Numbered from the stretch's first letter, positions 47,481-59,735 are shown. The stretch: DNA of 64,000 nt from Sisyra terminalis (GCA_958496175.1 OY292275.1:12152001-12216000), one strand, 5' to 3'. Translations and numbers: made by a program. Notes: generated by a model not told the origin, from the letters alone.

Positions 47481-49199
47481 TAATTATTTGGGTGTTGCCA
47501 GTAAAATTAAATTTTACTAGTCATTTCCTCAACTTATTGTCAAGATCTGGTTTTCTGTTGCGATAAATTTATTAGTCGAATAATCCGGTTTTAAAGCAAT
47601 GGAGACTTGGTTTTCGTTCGCTTTTGTTAGCCACAAAAGATACATCTTTTGGATATCCTGAATTTCCCAGAGTTTTCGCGGTTCGCGTCTTCGTGAACGT
47701 GGAAGTCGAACTTGCTGAGTTAGCTAGCTTTATAATATGTCGCATAGTTTTATAATATGCCATTAATTGGCATCGTATACCCTCCCGAAGCCTCATTTTG
47801 ATCTTATTCTTCATGCAAAAAAGCTGTCTAAAAACCTACATTCTTTAAATGTTACGGAAAAAGAAATGTTTGCAGAACGAAGAAAAGATGGGAAACGTAA
47901 TAGGCAAAGGACTTAAAGTCTGCAATCAGAAGAAGATAATGAATAGTTTACTTCGTCTACGGTACGTTTCAAAAATTTATGCCTGTTTAAGATAAATAAA
48001 ACAGTTATAGATAAACATCTATGCTTGGTAAATTATGTTAACTTTCCAAATTAGTTTTCTAATCTGCTGTGATATATTATGCTTTTAGAGTAAATATCTT
48101 AAGAAATTAAGTAGATTTAGGTAACACAACAAGAAAATAATCCCATGACAAAATTTTCTTGTTTAAATTCCTGTCAAATAAAATATCTAAGGAGAGAAAT
48201 TCTCTTACATTTAATGTATTACCAAAAATTTAGTATGAAGGTATGAGTTTTTAAACATTTTAAAATAAGAGCAATGAAATTTATTAAAAATAGAAAAAAA
48301 TTATTTTCCCAGCACTATTATCGATCAACTCGATCTAATCGATTTTACTGGAACACTATTAGCACTATAAAACAATACAAGTTAATACAAGAAAATGCAA
48401 GTTAGCCAAGCCGTTAACAAATGTGTAAAAAAACTATGGATTAATTTAAAAGTAGAACTTCATCCCTTTAAGCTAAGGGGTTAAAAAAATTTCGAAAATT
48501 TCGTTGGAAAATACCGATAAATTATTAAATCCTTTAGTACTTTTTAGATAGAAGAAAGATCCTTATTCAAAGATCATTATTTTATAGTTCATAATAAAAC
48601 AAGTATTGTAAAATGAATATAACACTGCATTCATGGGTCTAATAGAAAGGAAGCCAAAGGTCTCAAAGAATCAAAAAGATCAAAGTGCAAAATTCATGTT
48701 TTTCCTATTTCAATAGCGAACGCTTACGAAATAAGGTATATTAGAGAAAGTGGGGAACAGGAGATGATTTAAGCAAATTGGAAAAAATAATGATTTTAAT
48801 ATTAACATAAGTGTTTTTGAATTGATCGGTTTTGAATTTATCGATACAATTTTGATGATAGCCAACGGATTGTAACTAGATAAGGAGTCTATACCTAAAA
48901 TTCGTGTTTCAAAAAAATGTGGTTTTACTAGTTTGGTATCATCTACCACGTACTTTACCCAAAAAAAGTAAAATTTTCTTAATGATATTTATGTCCAGTA
49001 ATATTTTGTATAATCAACTGAAATTATTTAACCTTCCATTTAGTATGGCAATTATGAGCGTTTGTCTTAAATGTTTAGGTATGACCTTCTGCAAATTATA
49101 CCAAAGTTTTTTTCATAACAATGCCCAAAGACTGTTGCTTCCCGAAGACTAAATCATTTTCAACCGTTTGCCGCATTTTTTTAAATTAACTTATATTTG
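47481..49199. other. AT-rich intergenic DNA, nothing recognised
   Basis: The minus frame 47572-47814 is S/T/K-rich and unlike random AT translation, but matches no family I know. Confidence 0.4.
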
Positions 49200-49371
49200 A
49201 GCTTCGTAAAGTTGGACCTCGAAATTCAGGTTTCTGTGTAACTCCATTTTACGTTACGTTCCCCAGAAAATTAACTCCATTAAACGTTTTTTCCGGAAAA
49301 TTTGCCGGAGTTGGTGGTGCAAAATGGAGGGACATAGAAACCCAATTTTCGGAGTTCAACTCCACGAAGCT
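49200..49371. mobile_element. 172-bp foldback MITE
   Basis: The left arm AGCTTCGTAAAGTTGGACCT and onward to about 49252 is mirrored by the right arm, which ends in CAACTCCACGAAGCT. The imperfect arms of about 53 bases include GGTTTCTGTG against CATAGAAACC, and CTCCATTTT against AAAATGGAG. The whole unit could fold into one long hairpin. No target duplication was resolved. Confidence 0.65.
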
Positions 49372-52368
49372 GGGAAATTTCACGTCTATCAACTTGCACT
49401 TTTAAAGTATGTAAGTGTCTTTTTTTGCTTTTTGCTTAGCTGTTGTGGAAAATTAAATTGTAACTCGCATATTTTTTAGAAAATCCAATGTAGTGCTAGT
49501 TGGACAGACATGAGGCGTTTTTCTATTAAAATTAATATTTCTTTTTTTTTTTTTGGGAAATTAATTAGTGTTTTTTATCGCATATGTTGGCGTTAAACAT
49601 CATTTCAAGAAAAAGCTTAATTTAGCTTAATTTTTTATAAATTCAAGTTTTGATGCTTTTTTGTTCCATCACTTGGTGTTTTATTTTTCAATCGAAAAAT
49701 TTCAAAGAAAACATTTAAACGCAAAAAATTGACATATTATTTATAGAAAAGTTTCAAACATCAAGTTTACACTTCAAAAGGTTTTTCTTGAAATATGCGA
49801 ACGATAATTCCTTGCAAGAGTTCTTGAACGACAAAAAATAAATTCCAAACTAATTCCAACAGTGTAGTGTTAACTTGATGGACATACAAATTTCTGTTTT
49901 TGTCTTAGAAACTCAGTTTGAATACACTTTAAATTTTCTATTTTATAAAAGGATCAATAAATATTTAATTGAAATAAATTAAAAGCAAACGTTTAACGTT
50001 TTATTTTATCTCGGTCGTACACGCTAATAAAAATGATAACGTCTTAAATCAACTAAAACGATAAAACGTGCACGACAATGCATAAAATTACGAAAAAATA
50101 AATAAATTTAATATTTTCACCTCTGGCAATTGGGAGCTGCTTTTTATTTGATAACTTGGTTTAAAGCTCGAGCGAATTTTCTTTTATTCGTAATTCACTC
50201 AAATTTTGCTAGTTTATATTACGATTATGTCCCCAAAGCCTCGCCTCGTAAAAAGCTCAAATGACATCATTTTACCAAACTAGTGGATATCAGTTAGAAG
50301 ATAACTAGTCACAAACGACCAAACCATAAAAACTGTTAGCCTGAATGTCACCTATAGGTGACATTTTCAAGGAACAAAATAGTCTGATAGATTGGCTAAT
50401 GATGGTTCATGGATTTGAATAGTTTCAATTAAAATTAAGTGCTTTTTTAACGATTTTGTTTTGAGCTTTTTGAGGAGAAAACATGTTTTTTTTCGGGAAG
50501 TTTCCGGGAATTTATTGTCCAGCTTTTATCGATATGAGTCGAATGCACTTATTTTTATAACGAACACTAGGGAACAAATCAAAGGTTCAGTTGTCGTGTC
50601 ATATTCCACAAAACGAATTATATCGATAAAAATGAAACTCTTACAATTCAAGTCATGTTTGTTTAAGTCCAATAAAATCCAAGTATTTGAACAAAACGTT
50701 ATTGTCTTTTCATTTTTCCCAACACAATTCACTCATATTTGTCTTGAAGGATTCCAGCAGACAATAATTCTCTTATCGAGACAACAATAGAAAACAGTTT
50801 TATGTCGCTTTTCTATGTTAAATAATTCCAGCCATCACACAAGTGGCACTTTAAGCTCAAATCAATATCCCAAGTTTTTGGGCAATAAATGATCCAATGC
50901 CATTTCAAACTGATCACGTATTTTTAAGAAAATATTTTTTAAATATTTTATCGTTGATTATAAAAGATGAAAATCCAGGTTACACCATATTTTCTTCTAC
51001 GTTTTGGCCTGAGCGGAAATTTTGAATATTTTCATCGAATAAGCCAAACAAAGTGCCTGCCTAAACGATAAACATAAATAATTCATTATTTACTCAAAAT
51101 TTTCGTGTCGTTTTCAAAGTAATCAATATGAAAAAAGTACTATGCACACGATACTATTGTCAAAAGATAAATCACGCATGCTGTTGAGCAAACAAAATAT
51201 TGTATTATAGTTTTATATGAAATGTATAACAGATTTACATATGGGTAATCCATCATAAAAATATGACAATATTTATGTAAAAATCACAAACTTTTTCCTT
51301 TCACAGAAGTGACAACTTCTTTTTGAGTTTTTTGAAACCACTGTTACTGTTGGATTCTTTTTTAAGTTTGTTCTACATATATAAAAATAAAGTTTTCCAT
51401 ACTTTCTTGTACATTCACTGATGTTACCATAATACCAGTGCACTCAGTAATGTTCACTTTCTAAGACCTCAAAACTTAAGATGAAGAAAATAAAAACCTT
51501 TATTTTAAGATGCTTGAAATTTGCCTTCGTTAAATTTTGCAAAAATTCATCGCAAAGCAAAATTCAATGCGATTTATTTCATAAATATAATACTGTAGAT
51601 GTAGAATATTGCCTTTTTTGCATCGATTATTTGTTGATCCATTCAATTTTAAAGCGTATATTTAAATATTTAATGGACAAAAAATGTTCCTCTTATTTTG
51701 TCTTTCCTTTTAAACTTAAGGTACCTGTTTTCATAATTTTCTCTCTTTTTTGTTGCTCTTCTTCATTATCTCCTGTTTCTTCCAACTGACTGCCACTTTA
51801 TCTGTTCATTTCTTTAGTTTTTCTCTTTCTATCCTTTGGCCGCTTAAAACTCCTTCGTATAGTTCTTCAATCCTCGTTACTTTTGTCATATTCAAATTCC
51901 ATAGGATTCTTTGAGATCTTCCATACTCTTGCCATCATTCGAATTATGATATCCTTTCATATCTTTTCTAGTATCAATCAAAACAATCTCATTTCAAAGC
52001 TTAGGAGAACTAATCTTTTATAGATCATCTCGGTTTGACAAATGTCACTATCAAATGTCGAGGTTGGTCGATTTCTGTATTCTGATAAATGAAGCATTAT
52101 AAAACTTACCTTCTCTTTATTATCCTTTATTTTAATCAATTTCAATGATATCTTTTCTACTCTTTCCACTTCATCTTAATCTTGTGGATGACTACTCTTT
52201 TTTTCAATTATTCATTTTTTATAGAAGTTAAATTACTAAACTTAATTTATAAAAAAAATAAAAATCAATTTTTTTTTTCGGAAATCTTTTAATGTTTTTT
52301 CTTCTGTTTTCTCCTTAACGACAAATTCTATTTCTTTCGTAACTTACTTTTTTCTTAAATTAGATTTT
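49372..52368. other. AT-rich intergenic DNA
   Basis: No gene. The only structured site is a perfect 22-base palindrome at 50344-50365 (AATGTCACCTA and its complement). Confidence 0.5.
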
Positions 52369-52413
52369 TTTCACTGAAGAAGATTGCTTGGCAATCGAAA
52401 TACATATCTGGGC
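52369..52413 (+). ncRNA. Hammerhead ribozyme-like motif, family 1
   Basis: CTGAAGA 52374-52380, extra A 52381, GATTGC 52382-52387 with GCAATC 52391-52396, GAAA 52397-52400, ATACATAT (one change from the palindrome), predicted cleavage after C52408. Stem I is TCA with TGG (one wobble pair). Confidence 0.5.
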
Positions 52414-52530
52414 AATACAATAGTAATACATTTGTTTGAACTTTTGCTCACATTTATGTTTAAAGTTTACGTTTGTAAATTATATTACATTTATAAGACC
52501 ACAATGTGTTTTATAAATTGTATACACATT
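52370..52530 (+). mobile_element. Ribozyme repeat family 1, 5'-truncated copy
   Basis: Starts at the core and continues into the family 1 tail (TTTGTTTGAACTTTTGCTCA, then ACATTTATAAGACCACAATG and TTGTATACACATTA). The usual GTGAATCATCAC head is missing. Confidence 0.6.
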
Positions 52531-53215
52531 AATTTCTTTCTTTCAGCGCTATTCATCCCTTGTCCTCCTTTGTTTCATCACAAATCTTTAGATCGGGATA
52601 GTTGAAATCTCTTTTGTGTAGTTCCAGAATTTAAATCCTCCTTAATCCTTTTTTTTTGTGATATTTCAGTTTTCCTTTTAAAACATCCATAATGAGTCTA
52701 CTTTGTCTTAGAATGTAACCATTCAGTAAATTCTCGATTTTTCTTTATGATTCTCTTCAATTGTTTTGGGGTTTAAAGTGTCTAATTTATGTCTTAGATG
52801 AATGATTAATTTAAATAGTTTAAAAGTGCAAAAAATTTCATATGCTTTTTTCAATTTGTTCGACACTTGTTGAAAACCAGATATGAACAAAACGAGTGAC
52901 TATTTCCCCTATTCCCTCTTATAGTAGTATTACCTTATGTATCTTGAATCTACATAAAAAGCACCCCGAAAGCGAATATTGTTGTAATTTTATATAAACC
53001 TTACTGGTTTTCTTCGGGTATTTTTTTAAAACATTATTACTTTTCTGGTCTATCGCCTTTTCTTCTTTCTCTTTTCTTTGTCCAAAATCCTAGTTACGTG
53101 AAGTTTCAAAAATCAATATTATTATTCAATTTATAAATATTATTTTCAAAATACGTTCTTATTCATACTTTCATCTGAACTCCTCTGAATTTATAAGACA
53201 AGAAAATATTTTTAA
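52531..53215. other. AT-rich intergenic DNA, nothing recognised
   Basis: No supported feature. Confidence 0.5.
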
Positions 53216-53286
53216 GTAATATTATTTATTTTTTAGCAGGAAAGTGGACTTAAAGGATGTAAATCCCTATATTAATTATTAATTCA

Positions 53287-53323
53287 GCGACGTTTCGGTC
53301 CTTATTTGACCTTCACCAGGCTT
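53287..53323 (-). ncRNA. Hammerhead-like motif, family 4 (core substitution)
   Basis: On the minus strand: CTGGTGA (53319-53313; core A changed to G), A, GGTC with GACC, GAAA (53296-53293), ACGT, C, GC. Probably inactive. Confidence 0.4.
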
Positions 53324-53486
53324 CTAAACATCATATTAATACAACCACATGTTTATAGAACTTTTCAGGACATTCTTAATTGTTAAATTGTTCATTTACC
53401 GTAATATAAAGTACACAATACACATTAACAATTAAGAATGTCCTGAAAAGTTCTAAAAACATGTGTTTGTATTAATATGATTTTTA

Positions 53487-53526
53487 GAAGCCTGATGAAG
53501 GTCAAATAAAGGACCGAAATGTCGCT
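53487..53526 (+). ncRNA. Hammerhead ribozyme-like motif, family 4
   Basis: CTGATGA 53492-53498, extra A 53499, GGTC 53500-53503 with GACC 53512-53515, GAAA 53516-53519, ATGT 53519-53522, predicted cleavage after C53523. Stem I is AGC 53489-53491 with GCT 53524-53526. Confidence 0.55.
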
Positions 53527-53600
53527 AAATTAATAATTAGTTTATGGATTTACATCCTTTAAGTCCACTTTCCTGCTAAAAATTAAAAAATATTATGTAA

Positions 53601-54585
53601 AGTATGGACACAAAAAATTTGTGAATATTTTTAAGATTTTAACACTAAATTTTTGGTTTCATATTTTTTTTTTTTTGAAAATTCAAAAACAATCGAAATA
53701 ATTTTGTTAAGCCAAAAAAAAATTTTTTTACTTAATTAACCTTTTTTTTATTATCAATATAAAAAAATCAAGGAAAATTCAAAGAAATGAATCTTGCAAA
53801 TCAATTTCCAATATTTCTCAAGTTTAAAAAAATTTCATTGAGAAACTTAACAGTAAATTTGATTATTAGATTAATTTTCCCAGAAAAACTTCTCATACCA
53901 TTCACTTACCGTATGATTGTCGTTGAATTTCTATTTCTTTTTCATCCAAATCCTAAATGAGTTTTAAAGGATTTGGTTTCAAAGAATGTAAGGATTATAT
54001 TTAAAAAAATATTTGTTTTCAACTTTGAAGTTTCTATTCTCAGTGGTTTTTATTAAATTTTGATGAATCCATTCTTATGAATTCTTTTGCTTAAAGTTGA
54101 TATAGTTCTTCTGTATGAAAATTCAAACAAAAAATTCGTACTTGAAAGTTAATGTTCTGAAATAATATATTTAATGTTGACAGTATAGAAATCTTACGTA
54201 AATTTTCCCATTGATTTAGAATTTTGATAAAAAGCAATTATAAAAAATAATTTATAACGAAAGAAGATTTATAAAAAATTGGAAATGTTTTCGAATCAAT
54301 GACTTGAACGAATTGAATTCAAGGCTCCCGCACTAACGTTATCAACCTTGGCGCTATGGATAATGAATTTGAAAATTTGTGAAAAATAAAATCATTATAA
54401 ATGTAAATTAAATCGAAAAGATCCATATGAGTGGAAAATATAATAAGTTGCCGCTCATAAATATAAATTATTTCTCTGGAGCATTACACTGTCTGTGCTT
54501 GTAACCAAGAATCGCTAGATTATTTGTTTGTTTCAACGGAAAATAATTTATTTTTCATTAGAGATTGAGCAGGAAAAAATCCTGC
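53601..54585. other. AT-rich intergenic DNA, nothing recognised
   Basis: No supported feature. Confidence 0.5.
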
Positions 54586-54589
54586 AGGA

Positions 54590-54850
54590 TAATCAAGTTG
54601 AAGTTCAAAACAGAACAAGCGCTTTAATGTGAATGAGAATGGCTGTAATTGGGCGAGCTAACATGTTTACAGCTCGTGTGCTCTATGACCTCAATTGCGA
54701 CTCGAGTCTAGTCATGTTAGCTCACGGATTGTGGTCGGGATGTTTCACGGGATTCCGGGAGATCAGCCCGGCTATAATTATTATTCTCAATGCATATGAG
54801 TGAATTTAGCCGGATTTATATGCAAATATTTGCTAGTTTAATATTAAACC
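54590..54850. promoter_or_regulatory. Possible cis-regulatory block
   Basis: A 260-base island of near-balanced composition in very AT-rich DNA. It carries ATGTTTAC (forkhead-type word), ATTATTATT words and ATGCAAAT (POU octamer-type word near 54820). No coding frame crosses it. Composition and words suggest, but do not prove, a conserved enhancer-like element. Confidence 0.25.
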
Positions 54851-55796
54851 AGATATTGTCTTCGTTAGTAACGTTTCTTGTCAATTTTTCCGCGATTTCT
54901 TAATCCAATTTTGTCTTCAATGATAAATTTATTACTTTATTTATCATGGCGTTTTATATGCCAAGATATGATCGCCGAATCAGCAAAATAATCAAATTTA
55001 TTTTCTTGGCTGTGAATTATTAAGTCATAAACCAAGACTCTGAATATTTTGTTGTGTGCTAGAAAGACAAATTGTTCCAATTTTTTTAGATTGAATCTGC
55101 AGATTTCTTAAATTTGACACAAATACTTTTGATATTAAGTACTGTAATATATTTACCAAATCCCTTGTGCGCAGATAACTAAAAAGATTATGTAGGTATA
55201 GATATTCATCACTTATTTTGTGTTGTATTTCTCAAATTGATTTAATTCCAGAAAATTATTAAGACGTTTATAATCAATATTTAATTACAAGTAATTTAAT
55301 TTTTCGGATACAAGGGCCATAACAGCTCCTACTATAATAACTGGCCACTGATACATAAATATTGTCTACTTTCAATTGAATTTTTTTCCCTTGTTTACTT
55401 AAACAATCTTATTGGCAATAAAATAATCATTCAGCATACAAACTCCGATTTCTTCAAATTATATTCATTTATTCATTCCATAGTTATATAGAAGTAAATT
55501 GTTCATTATGAAAATTGATTTTCACACAAAAACTTAATTACAAAAATTAATCAAATCTTTTTTTCAAAACAGTTTATTACGTCGTATAATTACTGAATAT
55601 CAATGATAGTTTTGTTTGCCAATGGTATTCATGAATTCAAGCATTTACAACGTTAAGATTTTTCCAAAAAACCTTAAAAATTTAACTAAAATTATGATTA
55701 AAAACCATTTTAAGTTTATAATTAACCTTTCCCAATAAAAAATACATACAGACCAAAAAAATTTTGGAAAAAATAAATTTTACACGCAAGTATAAA
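54851..55796. other. AT-rich intergenic DNA, nothing recognised
   Basis: No supported feature. Confidence 0.5.
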
Positions 55797-55880
55797 GATA
55801 TTCTTTACCTACTATACACTGCCGATTTACCAACAACCACCAATACCTTTATTGGGACATTTGCTGACGATATAGTTATA
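55797..55880 (+). pseudogene. Jockey-type reverse transcriptase palm fragment
   Basis: The plus strand reads DILYLLYTADLPTTTNTFI then GTFADDIVI. This is the block around the FADD catalytic motif of non-LTR reverse transcriptases, in the jockey style (LYLLYTADLPT...TFADD). The reading is lost on both sides: a stop follows at 55908 and unrelated AT-rich sequence precedes it. It is a 28-codon relic unlinked to the better-preserved thumb fragment at 46.8 kb. Confidence 0.65.
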
Positions 55881-55910
55881 TTTATATACTATAAACTATT
55901 TATAAACTGA

Positions 55911-56820
55911 CGATATATTTCAATGAGATCTGTGGGAAAAGATATTTTCCTCCTATAAAAACTTTTAATAGTGCTGGATTGTCTAGCTTTCTTATATATT
56001 TAATAGTCCAAAGTTTGCTTTGAATGCAATGAAAGTTGCAAGTGTTGCATAAACAATATGTTTATTTAAACAATAGTTCTTTTAATTATATGGTAATAGT
56101 TCATTTTTCTATATTTTCATTAGCAAGGGTCTTTATTTGTACTCCCACTTTGGTGACCTTACAAGATGAACTTGTCAATGTAGAAAACTTTATTCTGCAA
56201 CACAATATTGTAAGACTTCTCTATATATTATAAACCCTGGAAAAAATTAATAAATTACAGATGGGTGATATTGCCTAACCCATCATAGTTATCCCAATTG
56301 GTTCCATCGGATTTCTATTTTCTAAGTGGTAAAAAAATTGAAAATTTAAATAAAGTTATAAATATGAATTTTAAATATTTTGCTCGTAATCAACTAATTC
56401 TTACTAATTTGGCATTCAATTTTTCCATACCAAATATCCAAAGGTTGGTTATATTAGGATAAATTAAATCATTGATTTTAAATTAAAACTTGATACAAAA
56501 TTTTGCGTTTAAGTTTCCGATAAAAAAATAACATTATTTTTTGGACTTTCTAACACTTTAAGAAAGGATTAAGCCTATAAATTGAAAAATTTTATTCAAA
56601 AACTGATATGAAAACTAATAAAATTTCAATTCAGAAGAAAATAATTTATCTCTTTCATTGAGGAAAGGAAATTTTGGTAATTTTGATTAATTATTTTAAA
56701 AATGCTTCATGAAGAAAAAAACAAACGCTAAAATGAATTTTGGGTGTCAAAAGTTGACAGTATAAGCTGATCATTGAAATTTGGACATATTCCAGTCATA
56801 TATTTGTTTCGTTTAGAATA
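55911..56820. other. AT-rich intergenic DNA, nothing recognised
   Basis: No supported feature. Confidence 0.5.
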
Positions 56821-57079
56821 AATTATAGTAAGGGTGGAAAATCAATGACTTATGAGCCGCATGCGGCTCATTTGAATCGTTTTTTTGGCTCGTAGGTAGT
56901 TAAACAGTTCAAATCGAATAATTATCTGCAATATTGAAACTGTTTAAGTAAGTAAATGTTTGTCAGGAAATAACAGATACTTTATTTATTTATTAAATTT
57001 ACGTTTTATAATTATTTTAATGACATCTGGAAAAAAATTGTCGCCAACTTCAAAAAGGTTTCCGACCTTTGAATTATAG
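56821..57079. mobile_element. hAT-type MITE with 8-bp target duplication
   Basis: The element is 56829-57071, flanked by AATTATAG at 56821-56828 and 57072-57079. The ends TAAGGGTGGAAA and, reversed, CAAAGGTCGGAAA are a diverged CAGGGGTSGG-type hAT terminus. A sub-terminal palindrome ATGAGCCGCATGCGGCTCAT (56850-56869) is typical of these MITEs. Confidence 0.7.
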
Positions 57080-59582
57080 TATTAGCTTATTCAAATGTTT
57101 TAAAAACAAATAAATGAAAGTTGTAGACTTACGAAATGAAATAAATTAAAAATTAATTGAACAACTTCAATATTAAATCAGAAATGAATAAATATTTACT
57201 CCTTATTTAATTAATTTTGTATTTTTCTAAGCTTGAACCTGTGCTTTAAAGAATCGACTTAATTCATCGAAACATTTTATCAAAAGCCAAATTTTAATCA
57301 AAAAAGCTTTACTCATTTTCAAACTTTCTTTTCCCAAACAGTAAAGTTCAAGCTTTTTAATACAAAACGAGTTTTAAAACAAAAATACGGTTTGTGTTTT
57401 GATTCTAAAAATAAATCTGACAAATAAATGAATTAAAGCTTATTAAAACAGAAAGTCATACATTTTCATTCTGTGAAAGAACATATGTAAAGCACTTATT
57501 GTTAGTTAAAATATATGATATAAAAGGGATGTTCCATATTCTCCCTAATACATTTTATGAACGGTAAATTTTAATAAAATGTTTAGTTTGTATTAATATT
57601 TATTTTGCAAAAAAGTTATCCCACATCTCTCGTTCCACTCGAGTTCCTCGACTTTGTAAATATTTTTAATCACATCTGACTTGTGAGCTTTATTACCATA
57701 AAACACCAGTCGATAGTTGAAGCGTCAAAAGATATGTTAAAGCACAGACACCGACACATTCTGCTTTAATAAACCGTTTCTCGATCAATATCGAAGAAAT
57801 TTCAAACCTGGCAACATAAATCTAAAAAAGAATGAAATATTCATTCAAAGTTAAAAACAAATACGGCAAAACCGTTTTTTTTTGCGATGCCAAGGTTCTT
57901 GATTTTATATTGTGAAGATGATAACAGTGATTTATTGTGATAAAATAATCAAATATGAAAAAGATATGACAAGAAAAAGGAGTGGATTTGCATGCAGGTA
58001 TATGAGGTCTGGCATGATTCCAATGCAAAATTTGTGAGTTTAAATGGAAAAAAAAATTACAAAAAAAAATAAAAAAATAAAGAATGATTTTATTCGATTT
58101 GTGGTACGTGTCAGGGTCGCTTTGATAGTTTTGCACGGGAAACAATTTCAACGTGGAATTCAATTACAAATTTTTGAATTTATTATAAAATTTCAATTAA
58201 TTTTTTTCATTTGTTCGAATGTGTGTTGGTATGTAAATATGAGAGATTAATCAGAATTTAATCTATTTCAATATTTTTTGATGAAACAGAAAAATATACG
58301 TACACATTTACTAAATAAAAACAAAAGCTTCCATCATATATTTTTAAGCTTCGGTCTATATATTATGTTTATTTTAGATTTCGAGGAAAATTTTTCGTTT
58401 TTTTTTTAATAAAATTAAAAATATAAAATAAAAAATAAAAAATACTTGACAAAGAAAACAGCATTATAAAATATTAGTGTAACGGTGTACATATATTCTA
58501 ATAGAACAGTAAATCTATTATAGGCACAAGTAGTTTTAATATAGCTGTAGCTTTAAAATGACCATCAACAAATCTTATTTTCAACCCAAAACTAAATTTT
58601 AATAAGAAACTGTACAAAATAATTAAAATTTACCAAAGTAACATAGTAATTATACATAAATAACATTTTGTTAAAACTTATTTTTTATACATTTATACTG
58701 TTAAATATTTCTATTTGCTTGAAAAAGCAGTAATAATCTGTGAAACGTTGCAAAAAAAATCAAATTGTAAATTATCAAAAAAAAAAAGATTTCCAAATTC
58801 TCGGAACTACAACAAATAACAACTGAAGATAAACTCCAGGATCGGAATCAATAATAAATATTTATCTTATTTGAATAGCCGATCTGTTTTAATTATTACT
58901 TAACCTATTTAATTTTTTTAAATTTAAAAACTAATTTTCTTTAAACCTTCTATTTTTTAATCTCTTAAATCTCTTTTCTGGTAATTATACACCTTATACC
59001 CGCATTTGATCTTTGAAGCTTCTAGAGTGAAGAATATCAAAAGCTTAACTATTTCGATTATTATATATGAGAATTATTATGGATAAGGTTAAGCTTTCAA
59101 GGTTTCGAGGAAAACTTAGTCTTTCATCAGCCAAAGTAAATCTGAATGGATTTTCCTAAAACCCGAATCAACTATGACTTAAATCTTGGAGTGAAGTTAT
59201 ACATTAGAAAATGTATCAAAGCTTAATATTGTTTTATTGAACAATGAAGAATTTAATTATTATTAAACAAACTTTAATCATAATTTCTTTTTAGTAGTAT
59301 TATTGTTATTTTTTTAAGTTATGGCTACTTTCTTAAAAATGTTTGGGTTTCTTGGAAACATACTACATAGAGCCAAAAAAATAAAACCACATCCACGTAT
59401 AAAGTCCATTTTTGAATAAATATTCACACAAAATAAGAAACTTATCATATTTTTTTTTATATTTTTTTAAAAATATTTCAGAAAATATTTTGCCATATCT
59501 AACAATAATAAGCTTAACATATATGTTCTCTGAAATAAGTGATAATTAACTATAGTTATTACAAGTATAAGGTTTAGAGCTA
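57080..59582. other. AT-rich intergenic DNA
   Basis: No gene is supported. A very degenerate ribozyme-like relic may lie at 58716-58752 (AAGCAG, CTGT and GAAACGTTGC in order, but no CTGANGA). The minus frame 57822-58163 (113 codons) is not recognised. Confidence 0.4.
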
Positions 59583-59735
59583 TGCACTGATATCTGAGGA
59601 CAGTTCACATTGCAAGTGGCTATCTTAATTCACAAGATACTATTGACCAATAGGATTGCGAGATTTGGTGATGTTCATTTGTTTTGATTGTTGAAATTTT
59701 AAAAATTTTTGAAAACCACTCCCACTTTCAATGCG
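59583..59735. repeat. Dispersed repeat pair, copy b
   Basis: Reverse complement of the repeat at 25705-25840, including GATGTTCATTTGTTTTGATT and CAATAGGATTGCGAG. The nature of the repeat is unknown. Confidence 0.6.

Larger units (their letters stand above)
53216..53600. mobile_element. Ribozyme repeat family 4, head-to-head inverted pair
   Basis: The arms are about 53216-53387 (minus) and 53425-53600 (plus), around 170 bp each, with a loop of about 37 bp. They share AGGAAAGTGGACTTAAAGGA, the core, ATTAATACAACCACATGTTT-like sequence and CAGGACATTCTTAATTGTTA. The element's outer end (GCTAAAAATTAAANAATATT) also bounds the 27.2-kb pair. Confidence 0.75.

Noticed and set aside
57822..58163. 113-codon minus open frame
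   Set aside because: Contains homopolymer-driven F/K runs and no motif. Overlaps an opposing open frame of the same kind.
59075..59130. Possible further ribozyme motif (minus strand CTGATGA then GAAACC)
   Set aside because: The intervening sequence does not form a stem II closing next to GAAA, and there is no ACGT-type stem III. Likely chance.
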